From Apostichopus parvimensis (lineage: Eukaryota; Echinodermata; Holothuroidea; Aspidochirotida; Stichopodidae), in the NCBI GenBank assembly GCA_000934455.1, contig KN882917.1, forward strand, positions 265,427 through 329,426: a DNA stretch of 64,000 bases. Direction: 5' to 3'. The translations under genes were made by a program, and so were the position numbers. Positions 12,074-22,534 of this stretch are shown here, in pieces. Under the pieces are notes generated by a model. That model had not been told where the DNA came from and made no database searches. It worked only from the letters and a program-made list of their open reading frames with translations. Each line of letters begins with the position of its first letter. Position 1 is the first letter of the stretch.

Positions 12074-13335
12074 CTCATTCGAATGATCAGGCTTTCCATA
12101 TCTCACCGTTTTTCATCTTCTATAGTGGCCTACTAGTGCCCTAACCATCGGGACGGGACATATTTGTTGAACACGCCAACCTCGAATTAGGTTGGTGGTA
12201 TAAAAACAAGAAACGAAAACATTACGGTATAGGCTATGCTAAGATAGCGGCGGGTCACCTTGACCAATATTGATCGAACCATTTGCGAAAAATAGTATAT
12301 GAGAGACTGAGGGTATAGTTGTATAGCCTATGATTTTCAACTTTTAGGATAATCAAGCAGTCGTGTGCTATTACAATATCACCCTGCTCCTGGGCAATAA
12401 TTTTTCCTTTCCGACAATACAGCCGTGCCTAACGTCAAAATGTGTCAGTGGATGGAGGGTCAAAGCTGGACCTCAACACACCCCTACCCGAGGAGTCCGC
12501 ACCCATTTTAACCCGTGGCACCGCCCTGATTTCAGTCAAATACTGAAGTTTTGGAATTGGGATAATTCGGATAAAGACAAGACTCTGATTCTGACACATG
12601 ATATATTTTACTACCGGTATCTCGTCTGAACTTCCCGTTGGTGCCAATACTGCTATCCCGTTTATATCCAACTCGGATAAAACTGAGAATTGTCACCTTG
12701 GGCATCCGCAGAAAATAGTCCAGAGGGGGGGGGGGCAAAAGCAGTGGTGTCGCCAAGTTCCCCGACGGGGGGGGGGGGCGATCGAGGATTCCCGAACCGA
12801 GCCCTATCCCCTATATCGAAACCTGCAATTTTTGGACTTTTTTTTTCTCCAAAAATCATTTCTGTGGAAAATAAAATACAATATGCACGACATTGTTTAC
12901 TGTGTCAGTGACATCCTATGATCCCACTGTAAATGGGGTCGGATATTTCCAGTAACTGTGCAGAACAGGTGGGCTCAATTGCACTGCAGAATAATCACTG
13001 TTCGGGTGGAATATATTGATGAAAACGCAACTTGTTTTTATTTTGCAGCCCCCCTTCCCCTCTTGCCCTCCCCTGCGGACACCCATGATTGTCACGATAG
13101 ATTTGAACATTGGTCAATACCCATTTTGAGGCTGACCCACAAGTTTCAGTTATTCGTATGACGTTCTGTACAATGGATTTTCTATGGCATGCACTTATGC
13201 TGTAATGTTCCACTCCGTTCTCCACAATTGGAATACCCATCCCCCTCATCCATATCCCACACACTTGAGAATAATGGGTTGCTAGCGTAGTTTATCGGTA
13301 AATATTTTGTACAACATCTTTTAATACCAACCTAC
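12074..13335. repeat. Poly-G/C-rich interspersed repeat fragments
   Basis: No exon is recognised. Stretches such as GCAGTGGTGTCGCCAAG before G-runs (12739-12778) and a C-rich GCCCTCCCCTGCGGACACC (13063-13081) resemble termini of short interspersed elements that recur elsewhere in the window. Confidence 0.45.
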
Positions 13336-13605
13336 CTCAAGTACAGCGAAATTGTCTCCAACACCATCAACATCATCAGCAGCAGACTCGTCATCGTCGT
13401 CTTCCATGTCCTGCTCGTCTTCCGTCTCATCGTCAGTAGGCCTAAGAGCTTCTTGAATGACATCGAAATTGTCTCCAGCACCATCCGCATCAGCAGCAGA
13501 CTCGTCAACGTCGCCACCCATATACACGTCCTGCTCGTCTTCCGCCTCATCTTCAGTAGGCCTAATAGCTTCCAAACGTTGATTGACTTGGCGATCCCCC
13601 ATTCC
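13336..13605 (-). CDS. Acidic exon with two internal repeats, phase 0-0
   Basis: The minus-strand exon has an acceptor (TTTCAG ahead of 13605) and a donor (GAG then GTAGGT at 13335). It is exactly 90 codons, entering and leaving in phase 0. It begins GMGDRQVNQRLEA and contains two copies of an acidic module of about 36 residues (LRPTDDETEDEQD, DESAAD, GDNF). I propose it is an upstream exon of the CACTA copy 1 gene, since strand and phase agree and copy 2 has a comparable acidic exon. It could also be an unrelated host exon. Product function is unknown. Confidence 0.5.
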
Positions 13606-13969
13606 CTGAAATGGCAAGATACACCTTGTTTCAATTGTGGGGTTCTGGAAGCATTTTGGCTGTTTGATACTGAATGAATGACTGAATGAATATTTAGATT
13701 AAAATGACCACTATATGACCGTGGACTACACAATACCTGAACATCCTATAGGTAGGCTACCACTATAGCAAATGATTCCGATGACCAAATATGAAGAGAA
13801 TCCAACTCAATTTATTCGACAATAAACGAGGCAAACAGGAGGCGCATGTTATTATTCCTTTGATGAAAACTTTGAAAAGATTTTGGTTGTCGAGAGACCG
13901 TGATTTCTAATACCTTTCAGCAAATACTTCCTAGGTTGGCAAAAATCCGATTGCTGTTATTGACATTAC

Positions 13970-14053
13970 CTGAATGTCCACGTCGCTATCTCCAGTGTAA
14001 TCCTCATCAGCATCGTCGCTATCATCGTGGGAGGTTGCAACGTTCCCCATTCT
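13970..14053 (-). CDS. Acidic exon, 28 codons, phase 0-0
   Basis: It has acceptor CCTCAG ahead of 14053 and donor CAG|GTAATG at 13969. The translation starts RMGNVATSHDDSDDADED. The RMGN start resembles the GMGD start of the next exon (13336-13605), as if one arose from the other. It is probably an upstream exon of CACTA copy 1. No known domain is visible. Confidence 0.45.
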
Positions 14054-14410
14054 CTGAGGACAACAATAACAAAAATTCTCACAGTTTTGTAAACATATTT
14101 TAGGTCTTGTGGTGTTGTGAAAAATTTGCATATTTCATGCTGGAAATATAATTAGTTCAATTATCCTGTGTCACCCTGTTGATATTATGGTAAACTACAT
14201 CACCATAACTCATACGGTTATTGCGTAATCTTGCTAACGAGGTCGAACAATAATTTGAACAAATTAGGCCAATTACCCTACTTGATTGACATCCTTTGTA
14301 GCATACATCTAATCAGATCGAGCAGACCTCTGACAGCAATGCTACACACACAATTTCACCACACTTAGGCTCGCTCTTACGGAGATATCCACCTAAGGTG
14401 ACTGTCCCTA

Positions 14411-15030
14411 AATGTTGATTATATTCCCCTACTTGCAAGCTTATTGCATGTACGGGTCGAATGATATGAAATTTCAAGCAATATGACTTCGGATGACCTC
14501 CAAATGACCTTCTAAATTTGGGCCACCAAATGTTGATTTTATTCCCCTACTTGCAAGCTCATAGCATGTACGGTCGAATGAGATGAACATTCAAGCAATT
14601 TGACTGACCCCAAATGATTTCGGGTGACCTCCAAAAGACCTTCAACATTTTTGCGACGAAATGTTGACCATATAACTCAACTTTCAACGTGAAACCATCT
14701 ACGGGGGCAATTTGACCTCAAATGAGCTCGAGTGACCTCCACGCGACCTCAACATTTACGACCAAGTATGATGAACACACATCCCAACTATGAACTCAAA
14801 TGAAGTTTCCACCATGAAGTTACAGTGCTATTTTCCTAAAATTTACCTCAAATGACCTCTGGTGACCTTTGCGTGACCTCCACATTCTTGACCAAGTATG
14901 ATGAACACACATCCCAACTATGAACTCAAATGAAGTTTCCACCATGAAGTTATAGTGGTATTTTCCAAAAATTTACCTCAAATGACCTTTGCGTGACCTC
15001 CACATTCTTGACCAGGTATGATAAACATAT
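14411..15030. repeat. TGACCT-rich tandem repeat, about five divergent units
   Basis: Units of about 107-131 bases start near 14411, 14528, 14659, 14767 and 14896. The first two share ATTCCCCTACTTGCAAGCT; the last two share TATGATGAACACACATCCCA and are nearly identical. Each unit ends in closely spaced TGACCT hexamers (for example near 14851-14880). Related sequence occurs at 17.9-18.1, 23.2-24.9, 39.0-39.4, 46.0-46.1 and 46.8-47.1 kb. Confidence 0.85.
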
Positions 15031-15498
15031 GATAAACCGTAGGTTCCTTCTCGAGGAACCAAAAACGGTCATTGCTCATAAGGTTCGTTTTCCATAATTT
15101 CGTTATTCGCAAGGTACATATGGTGCGTTATTCTTATTAGAAAAAAGGTTGGTTTTTCATAATTATATAGTTAGAACGAACGTTCAATATTCATAATACC
15201 AAGAAAAGTCGACGAGACCGGAGGTCCGCGTCCGGGGAACGAAAATGATAGCTGGTTTTCAGCGGAAGTGGTTACCGAGACTACAAATAAGAACAGGTCC
15301 GCACCGCCCTAGACGGGCTGAGATCAAAAAGACGGAACGAAACCAGCACAACGAACCCGACAGTGAAAACGGCGCCCAAAACTCGTGGAAAAAAGGCATA
15401 TCATGCATACAGTATTTCCCCCGCCCCCTCGAGAGAAATCTTCCCCTCCTAACAAAGGATTGCTGGTAGGCCTGTATTAATTTAAGTATATGACTCAC
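15031..15498. other. Short hairpin and unassigned sequence
   Basis: GGTTCCTTCTCGAGGAACC at 15050-15068 is a 7-bp-stem hairpin. The rest is probably intron of the minus-strand CACTA-associated gene. No exon is recognised. Confidence 0.4.
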
Positions 15499-15618
15499 CA
15501 GTTCCTGCAACCAGCGCTTTTTCGTGTTTCTTGGTACAGCCACATGGTTATTGCGAAGATACTGTCTGTATTGCCCTCTAGACCCATGTCTGCTGTTGAT
15601 GTCCATTTCTTCTGACAT
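15499..15618 (-). CDS. Candidate first exon, 40 codons, upstream of CACTA copy 1
   Basis: ATG at 15618 opens a frame that ends exactly in phase 0 at a strong donor (CTG|GTGAGT, 15498). The translation contains MSEEMDINSRHGSRGQY and a basic RNTKKRWLQEL. Phase and strand match the exons at 13970-14053 and 13336-13605, so the three can be chained without a break. I do not recognise a domain. Transposon gene is favoured over host gene, but this is inference. Confidence 0.45.
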
Positions 15619-16115
15619 CGGTAATTCAGGTCAGTCTGGACCTGCTGCGATCCGAATATTAATAAATTCACGGTAATGAGTATCGTACCGGCCATGCCAT
15701 GAGCTCCTTGATCCTGGGCATGCAGTCATATCAAATGGGGGTGATTATTTTGGCGTGATGCGTGCGTTACTACCGCCAGGCCCGCTTATATAAGTCGTTT
15801 TTTTCCCGGCGTCACGTGCTAGTCATGATTTTTTTTAACTAGAGTCTGATTGGTCGAACTGGTTGCTATTCTGATTCTCATCCGCGTTATTGGTCACTTG
15901 AAACAATACAGAATACTGCGCGACACAAATGCCGGCACACCGGATAAGTTACCCTCACGCGCACTGAGTTGATATTAACGCCACGCACGGCGCAACTATC
16001 GATCCGAGTGGAGTGGCAGACGCACTGTGTCCTGGCGCGAATCCAAAATACAACCTCCCCAACACGCTACATCTGTACAGAATTCCCCATCCACTTCGCC
16101 CACGCAGAGTCATTA
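15619..16115. other. Flank between CACTA gene and Harbinger-1
   Basis: This should hold the promoter of the minus-strand exon at 15618 and the right end of the CACTA relic. I could not identify a CACTA terminus. TTA at 16113-16115 is the left target duplication of Harbinger-1. Confidence 0.4.
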
Positions 16116-16264
16116 AGGTAGGATTCCATTAGTACGGATACGGAATGCGCTTGCGGTGTGCGGATGCGTACGTTTGCGATTCCAACAATGCGGATAAAAA
16201 TCTGATACTGATGCGGTCGTAACTAAGGGACCGTGCTTAAGGGATCTGAATATATATTAGCAAA

Positions 16265-16357
16265 ATGGCACCAAACACGTCTAGAATGCGTTTACAACGA
16301 CTGTATGCACAGGAAGAACACCTGATATTTATGATTTCGATGTATCTGACGATGAAG
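16265..16357 (+). CDS. Possible first coding exon of Harbinger-1 transposase
   Basis: ATG at 16265 gives 31 codons to a donor AAG|GTTGGT. It is phase 0 and could join an acceptor-like TTTGAAG just before the basic KRQEKNRKHRWW segment of the main first exon (near 16895). The acceptor is weak and no homology is visible, so this is an option only. Confidence 0.3.
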
Positions 16358-16867
16358 GTTGGTGTTTGAAACAGTTTTGATCATCATTGGAAGCATTTCT
16401 GGGTTCATCTGTTCCATAAGAAAGTTTTATAATAGCCTAGGCTTATGTTAAATACGTTGAAACTGCCGGTAGTTTACATCGTCTGTCTGTGGTTGTTATC
16501 TAGAAAATCTTTCTCATGTAAAATCACAGAACAAACGATCTCCATTAGATACCTAAATCCTGCAGAGGTGTGATATGCCCGGCGCAGTTCATGCACTAGT
16601 CGTATTTACCAAAAGTCCAGAATCCTAGCTATGACCTATGTATAGAGAGGTCCCTTGACTTCATAGAGATTTGTTGGCTCGTGTCCGATTCCGTTGCTAA
16701 AAGCTATTTAATCGTGACTCTTAAATGTCTTTCTTTATTTCTCTGTTCACACTTATTAAAAGGTTTCTTAAATTTATTAAACCAACTCAACCCCGGCTAG
16801 CTGCCCCTCGTCCAAAAACTACTAAGCACCCGAAAGAGAATACTGGATTACTAAATGATTGTATACT

Positions 16868-19837
16868 ATGACTTTATCCGGTTTTCATTTGAAGAAACGG
16901 CAAGAAAAAAACAGAAAACACCGATGGTGGGTTCATCAACTGTTCCGTAACCGACGCAGATATGGGGCATATCATACTTTGGTTAATGAGCTCAGGTTTG
17001 ACAACATAAAATTCAAGCAATATTTTCGTCTAACCAAAGATCAATTTGCACAAGTCCTGTCAACGGTTGAAGAAGCTTTAGTAAAGCATTGCAGAAGCAG
17101 GGAAGTTATCTGCCCTCGACAAAGACTTGCAATTTGTATAAGGTATGTACAAAATGATAAGACTATGAGAAAAAAATATGAAACAAAACAATATAATTCG
17201 TTGTTCTTTCACGCATGTTTCAAGAGATGAACTTTGAATTGACTTTAAAAAAATCCATCATATTAAGGTAGCATACGCCCATTTAAAGCCCCATTGACTT
17301 ACACACTAAATCCCAAAAGTAATGTGGTCTTTTAGTCTAGATAGAAGTTTTCACTAGCTAAACGCTACCCATCACCGGATAACTAAGAAGTAGGCCTTTC
17401 ATGGCACTATCAATTTTCCGTATCATGACCATGTAGATTTTTGGCTATCCGAGCCGGAAGTCTTTCGTCACTTGTAAACAAACCTCTTCACTCAGTAGTA
17501 AACAATTTTCCTACGCTGCTCCTGGGAGGCCTAAAGAGGTCTAAAATTGCCTCAATTGATCCAATTTTGTCACCACATGTACTTCTATTCAAGCTCTTTA
17601 ACATGCAAGCCACAAAAAAAATAGATCATGATTGATAACAGGTCAAAAAAAATTTTCCCCTGCTGCTTTTTGGCACTTTTCCTGAAGGAGAACAATCGAG
17701 CGGATGGATATAGACTCTAATAGGAGTATGCCACCTTAAGTGTTATTACAGAGAAAGCAAATCGCCTGTATCATCAACGTTACCATTAGGGCACACTATT
17801 ATTGTCACCAAACGGCTAGATTTTCCCATTGACTTAGTGTGTTGTTTAGACTAACATGTGGTCGAAGATAGCAGCAATAACAAAAGTATTCGGTGAATAT
17901 TTTTAGTACCAGCTAACTGCGACACAATTTGAGCAAATAAACAGATGATTAGGCTAGATTTTCCCATGGACTTAGTGTGGTGTCAGGTTTTGTACACCTA
18001 TATACCAGTATGAGATTTGCCCAAGCTTCCCTTCTTAACATATCATGTTTACAAAGGTTTCGTAATTTGACTCCCTGTAATCCCTAATGACCTTTGACCT
18101 CCACCAGAAACAATAATAAATAAATACCATATATTAAAGTGCTGTTATCATGAAATAAAACATGCTCAAGAGCACTGTACAAAATAACCAAAACATGGAA
18201 TATAAAATTACCAAACGTAAGAAAACCTAAAAGTAATAACAACAGCAGTAAAAGCAAAACAATAGGCTTATTGTAATCAATGTGGTACTTGTACATAACA
18301 AAATGGAATTGAATTGGTTTCATGCATCCTATAATTCATTTATTAATGCTGTAGAAATTGTCGCTGTAAGTGGCGATGGCAATGGCATAATTGGGACTTG
18401 AATTAAATCATGATTTTCTGCATTAAAAAAAAGTTGAGAAACCTGCATTTTTAAGCAAGATCTAAATTGGGGACACAATCTCTTAATTCTCTCTGAACAA
18501 CTGTCAAAAAAACAACTCATCGCCATCTTTTAATAGTGGCTCCTGCATAGCCTTCTCCATATCCTCCCAACGGCGCTTATGTTGTTGTATGAGGCCTTTT
18601 AGTGCATGCTCTAGCCCACTGTCCTTTTCTTGTCTGTCTTTGTTCCTTCTGTTAGTTTTTAATGGAACAGGCATTTCATCAGCATCACATGTGCTTGTGG
18701 ATGGTCTGACGTCCAAGGTTGGCTCTTCTGGTGATGGTGACGGGGCAGGCGACGACACTGCTTCACTTGTACTGTGAAAAGAGCCAATAATAAAACAAAG
18801 CAATAATTCCCTCTGACTTCAATATTCCATACTTTGTTTTCAATCTCAATGTTCCTTGAAAAAATTTCTTGGACTGACAACTCTCCTCAATATTTACCCT
18901 TTTCTTCAGATTTCTGGCCACTGGGGAATCTTTTCGTTCTATCGCATTTGACTATCGTGTAGGATACACCACAGTTGGTAATATTGTTGGTGAAGTTTGT
19001 AAGGTGATATGGAATCGGTTGTCAACCGTTTTCATGCCAGTTCCAAACACCAGTAGCAAATGGAAATTGATTGCAGCTAATTTTTTGACGAAGTGGCAAT
19101 TCCCACATTGCTTGGGGGCGATAGATGGTAAACATATTGTTATGAAGGCGCCACCAAATTCCGGATCACTTTATTTCAATTATAAGAACACATTCTCTAC
19201 AGTCCTCATGGCATTAGTTGATGCCAACTTACAATTCATTTGCATTGATATTGGTGCATATGGCAGAAATAGTGATGGTGGTGTCTTTGCCAATTCAAAC
19301 CTGGGAAAAGCTATTGCAGCCAATAATTTACAGCTACCAGATGATTCAACCCTACCAGAAGCAGAACACCTTGGAAAAGTCCCTTATGTGTTTGTCGGTG
19401 ATGAGGCGTTTGCACTGCAAAAGCATATCCTTCGTCCATACCCTGGGAGGGGTTGTCCGCACGATCAGCAAATTTTTAATATGAGATTGTCCAGAGCACG
19501 AAGGATTGTTGAGAACTGTTTCGGTATACTGGCTGCTCGGTGGAGAGTTTACCACACGAAAATTGCCGTTCGAGCAGAATGGGTGAACGACATTGTCAAG
19601 GCAACATGTGTTCTTCACAATCTTATACAAAGAGGTACAACCCCAGCCCAAATGACTGAACTGAACCAAGGATCTGAAAGAATGGCAGTAGAAGGCCTAA
19701 GAGACATTCCTCGGATTGGAAACAGAGCTGGGGTAGAGGCCATCCAATGCAGGGAAATATTTAAGGAGTATTTCTGCAACGTAGCTCCAGTTGAATGGCA
19801 AGAATCCCACGTGACTCGAGGTATTTTCATGGCATGA
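16868..19837 (+). CDS. PIF/Harbinger DDE transposase (two clear exons)
   Basis: The DDE_Tnp_4 family excises and reinserts the element together with its DNA-binding partner protein. Exon 16868-17142 gives the helical N-terminal segment with HRWWVHQLF, FKQYFRLTKDQF and ICPRQRLAIC. Donor GTATGT at 17143 and acceptor TTCTTCAG at 18909 join in phase 2 to give ICIRFLATGESF without a break. Exon 18910-19837 carries the catalytic core: D in LGAIDGKHI, D in IGAYGRNSDGGV and E in ARRIVENCFGIL. It ends at TGA 19835-19837 after about 400 residues, normal for the family. No stop or shift is present, so this copy may still encode active enzyme. Start choice between 16868 and 16265 is unresolved. A MITE and an antisense MADF exon lie in its intron. 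Confidence 0.92.
17263..17739. mobile_element. TTAA MITE nested in the Harbinger-1 transposase intron
   Basis: TTAA 17263-17266 is followed by GGTAGCATACGCCC. The right end is GGAGTATGCCACC followed by TTAA 17736-17739. The ends are inverted with two mismatches over 13 bases. It differs from the 11.7 kb MITE. A similar single terminus, TTAAGGTGGTATATACCC, occurs near 32657. Insertion here did not disturb the coding exons. Confidence 0.78.
17930..18115. repeat. TGACCT-family repeat fragment
   Basis: It contains CCAAGCTTCCCTTCTT followed by TAATGACCTTTGACCTCC. The same order of motifs appears at 46850-46940, showing a dispersed family. Confidence 0.6.
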
Positions 19838-21805
19838 AGTTTCAAACTGAAAACATACCCCAGCAGAATATGCTTACCTTCCAATTGAAGTCGAACCACC
19901 ATACACTTCACCATCAAGAGATATTTCACCCCCAGATGGAATGTTGCTCTCAGTACTGTAGTAGAAAGAGATTAAGATGTTGCAAATGTGTTGTACAACA
20001 TATTGCTTCCAGTCCTTTTCAATAACATGGGATGGTTGTTCTGGTTACCACAAACTGAACCCTGTAAAAATCTGATCATATCCCCCCATTGAATTAGACT
20101 GCAGTAATTACCGACATTTTAAAGCCAAATTAATTTTTCCTTCAGTAAGCAAGCACAAAATGTAATTTTGTCAGCATTTCAAATAGATCATTGCCAATTA
20201 ATATATAGCCAGGATATGGAATTTTGATGAGGATTGTTTAATTATCTCAGAAAGTTTACTGATTTTAAATTATTACTTGTTTTCTTCAATAAACTGGTCA
20301 AGAAAAGACATCATCTCGAAATATTTCCATTTCTGTGCCCTTTCTGCAGCCTGTCCACTTTTCTTTGTTTTTATTTCTCTCCGTTTCTTCATATAGCTGT
20401 CCCGTTGGTTTCGCCACCTTTTCTTCCACTCCGATGCTGAAATGATGAAGGAAATACCCTAAATAAGCTCATAAGAAGTTTTATCAAAGTTTCTCCAGTG
20501 TATCATCATATGCTAATTGATAAAGATGAAAAGAAAGGAACTAGGACTGTAATTCTCCACATTTGCTTTTACAATCCCTAAAATATGTAACTTAACACTA
20601 CACAAATATCTGATGACTATAAAGCAACTGTACTTGAACACAATGACCAGTCCTTACTACATATGCCCTTACTATATATACAGCAATGTCCCTATTTTCG
20701 TGTGTCGCCTAATTTCATGCACCCCAATGTTTGTATTGTTTGCATCTAGTGAGGAAGGCCTATACTATAACTACATTAACCTGCAGTGTTTTTCTTCAGA
20801 AAATGATGACTCCTAATGTAAATATGTTTTAGAACTCATAAATTATCTGCTTTGATGCCAATATAAGCATGTGGGACCTGGGCCTAAGCTTTGTTCTAAG
20901 GTCGGCTAAACCAGCACAGAAAATAAAGATCATGTAATTAGTTTAAATTGTTGTGGATTTTTGGAGAAAGCAAAGCACCATGCATGAAATTAGGCACCAT
21001 AGGCGTTTTTAACAGTAATGTGAACTGCACTGATTAAATAATTAGCTCCTTCGGTCGAAAGGAATCGTTATTTTGTACAAAATTTGGGGAAAAGGGACTC
21101 CAAACATAGACCTAGGCCTATTTTGTCATTGTTGCAGTTATTGTTCAAATTTTGGCATTTCCATTATCACAGAAATTACTTAATTTGATATCTGACTGAG
21201 TTCATCATTATTTTGGCCTATATTTAGTTCTCCCCCATGCAACATAGACCAGGACTAGGCTCATACTTCTAACAAGCTAAAGGTGAGTTCATTATCATAT
21301 TCATAATCATCATACAGTAGTCAAAGCTTCTCAATCAATGATGATGCTAGGCCTAGTAGTACTTCTACAAGTAAGCCTAGCCTAGTAGCAGTACATACCA
21401 TGTCTAACTGCCGATCTATAAAACCGTCCGATCTTACAAAAATGGTCTTATGTTTGCCATCATACACAATTCGGTGATAACGACAAAGCTTGGTCAATAA
21501 TGATATTGAATAGGCCCTAAACCGAAGGTATGACTATGCGAGCAACACCAAGTAGGCCTAGGCTTCTAACGTTAGACCTAACCTAGGCAACAATACCATG
21601 GATTACGTTAGGTTAGGCCTCAGACCTACTCACCGTCAATTTCTTCTCTGTTCATAACGTTGGCAATGCTCTGCCAAACGTTAAAACATAGCTGGGCATC
21701 CCGATGCTCAGGAAGTCTAGCATCGTAAAGACACGGATGCTTCCTAACCAGCTCCATGAGCGTTTCGTTCTCTAAGATACTTAGAGAGTGTTTTCCTCGC
21801 GGCAT
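18329..21805 (-). CDS. MADF-BESS DNA-binding protein of Harbinger-1, one frameshift
   Basis: Four minus-strand exons chain in phase: 21805-21634 (donor GTGAGT), 20436-20283 (donor GTAATA), 19955-19878 (donor GTAAGC) and 18779-18329. Exons 1 and 2 give a MADF (Adf-1/Myb-like) domain: FNVWQSIANVM, then WKKRWRNQRDSYMKKRR and KWKYFEMMSFLDQF. Exon 4 gives a Ser/Pro-rich linker and a C-terminal BESS-like motif (DELFF, then DSCSERIKRL). A run of seven A at 18506-18512 shifts the frame between these two parts, so the strict frame stops at 18504; six A would keep BESS in frame. In PIF/Harbinger systems the second protein binds the ends and assists the transposase. Exon 4 lies in the transposase intron and exons 1-3 lie beyond the transposase stop. 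Confidence 0.85.
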
Positions 21806-22328
21806 TTTTCTTTGTTTGGCAAGTCAAAAGTGGTCGTCGTGTCGAAATAGTAATGCGTATTTACATGATGACGTCATATCAACTGTTCATCGTATGCGGC
21901 TAGCATCCGAATGGCCGTACCAATCGCTACATGAAGCAATCAAAGTTACCGCATGCGTATCTGCATTCGAAAACGCATCCGCATCCGTGCAGATGGAATC
22001 ACAACCGTTGAAATTCAATGAGAGCGTATTTTGCCGCTTCCGTATCCGTGCTTATGGAATCCTACCTTTATACAGCTTTAGATTTCACGACGCGGAAAAG
22101 TGCGACAGGGAAGTTACCGACAATGTACGTCGTGGCATTGTCTTCCCCGTCCTGTTCATTTTGTGCTTTAGATCTGTACGAGGGGGGAAATGGCAGTCAT
22201 GTGACCAATAAAAATCATGTAACCAAGAAGAATCATGTGACCAATCATATCACAGAGACGGATAGAATCCGTTGCTATGGTGTATGCACAATAGTTCACA
22301 GCAGACGACATACACTAATACTTTACAG

Positions 22329-22534
22329 CAGACGACCGTAGTGCAAGATTTGAAACAACGGCAAACCTTCATAGAGTTCGTGAAGCAATTACTCTTGGGT
22401 ATTTATTAGACGACGACGAATTCATGTTGCTATACGATTACAACAAACCGTCAAACCCTGAATTCCAATATTATGATTAACGACCCCTTCGATTTGTAAG
22501 ATTATAACGATGATGAATGCAACGCAAACTTCAG
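22329..22534 (+). pseudogene. HARBI1-type transposase N-terminal exon, broken
   Basis: Acceptor TTTACAG and donor CAG|GTTAGT bound the segment. It encodes DDDEFMLLYDYNKPSNPEF and then, after a one-base shift at GATTAACG (near 22479), NDPFDL, a TAA stop and DYNDDECNANF. This matches the family pattern of an LLYD segment, an aromatic segment and a DDEC segment that precedes the DDE core in HARBI1-like proteins. The remaining exons were not found downstream, so the transposase is truncated as well as frameshifted. Confidence 0.65.

Larger units (their letters stand above)
16116..22067 (+). mobile_element. Harbinger-1: near-complete PIF/Harbinger transposon
   Basis: The left end AGGTAGGATTCCATTAG and the inverse of the right end AGGTAGGATTCCATAAG continue into a shared ACGGATACGGAA, giving an imperfect terminal inverted repeat of about 30 bp (two mismatches). 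TTA flanks both ends (16113-16115 and 22068-22070), the three-base TWA duplication typical of PIF/Harbinger. GCGGATGCG-type motifs are repeated just inside both ends. The 5,952-bp element holds an open transposase gene on plus and a MADF-BESS gene on minus, plus an inserted TTAA MITE. Confidence 0.93.

Noticed and set aside
12662-12911. Short Pro/Gly-rich frames on both strands
   Set aside because: They translate G/C homopolymer runs of an interspersed repeat and have no conserved features.
19352-19929. Minus-strand frames of about 105 codons under the Harbinger-1 transposase
   Set aside because: They are antisense to the conserved DDE exon and show no independent features; only the short MADF exon at 19878-19955 lies just beyond it.
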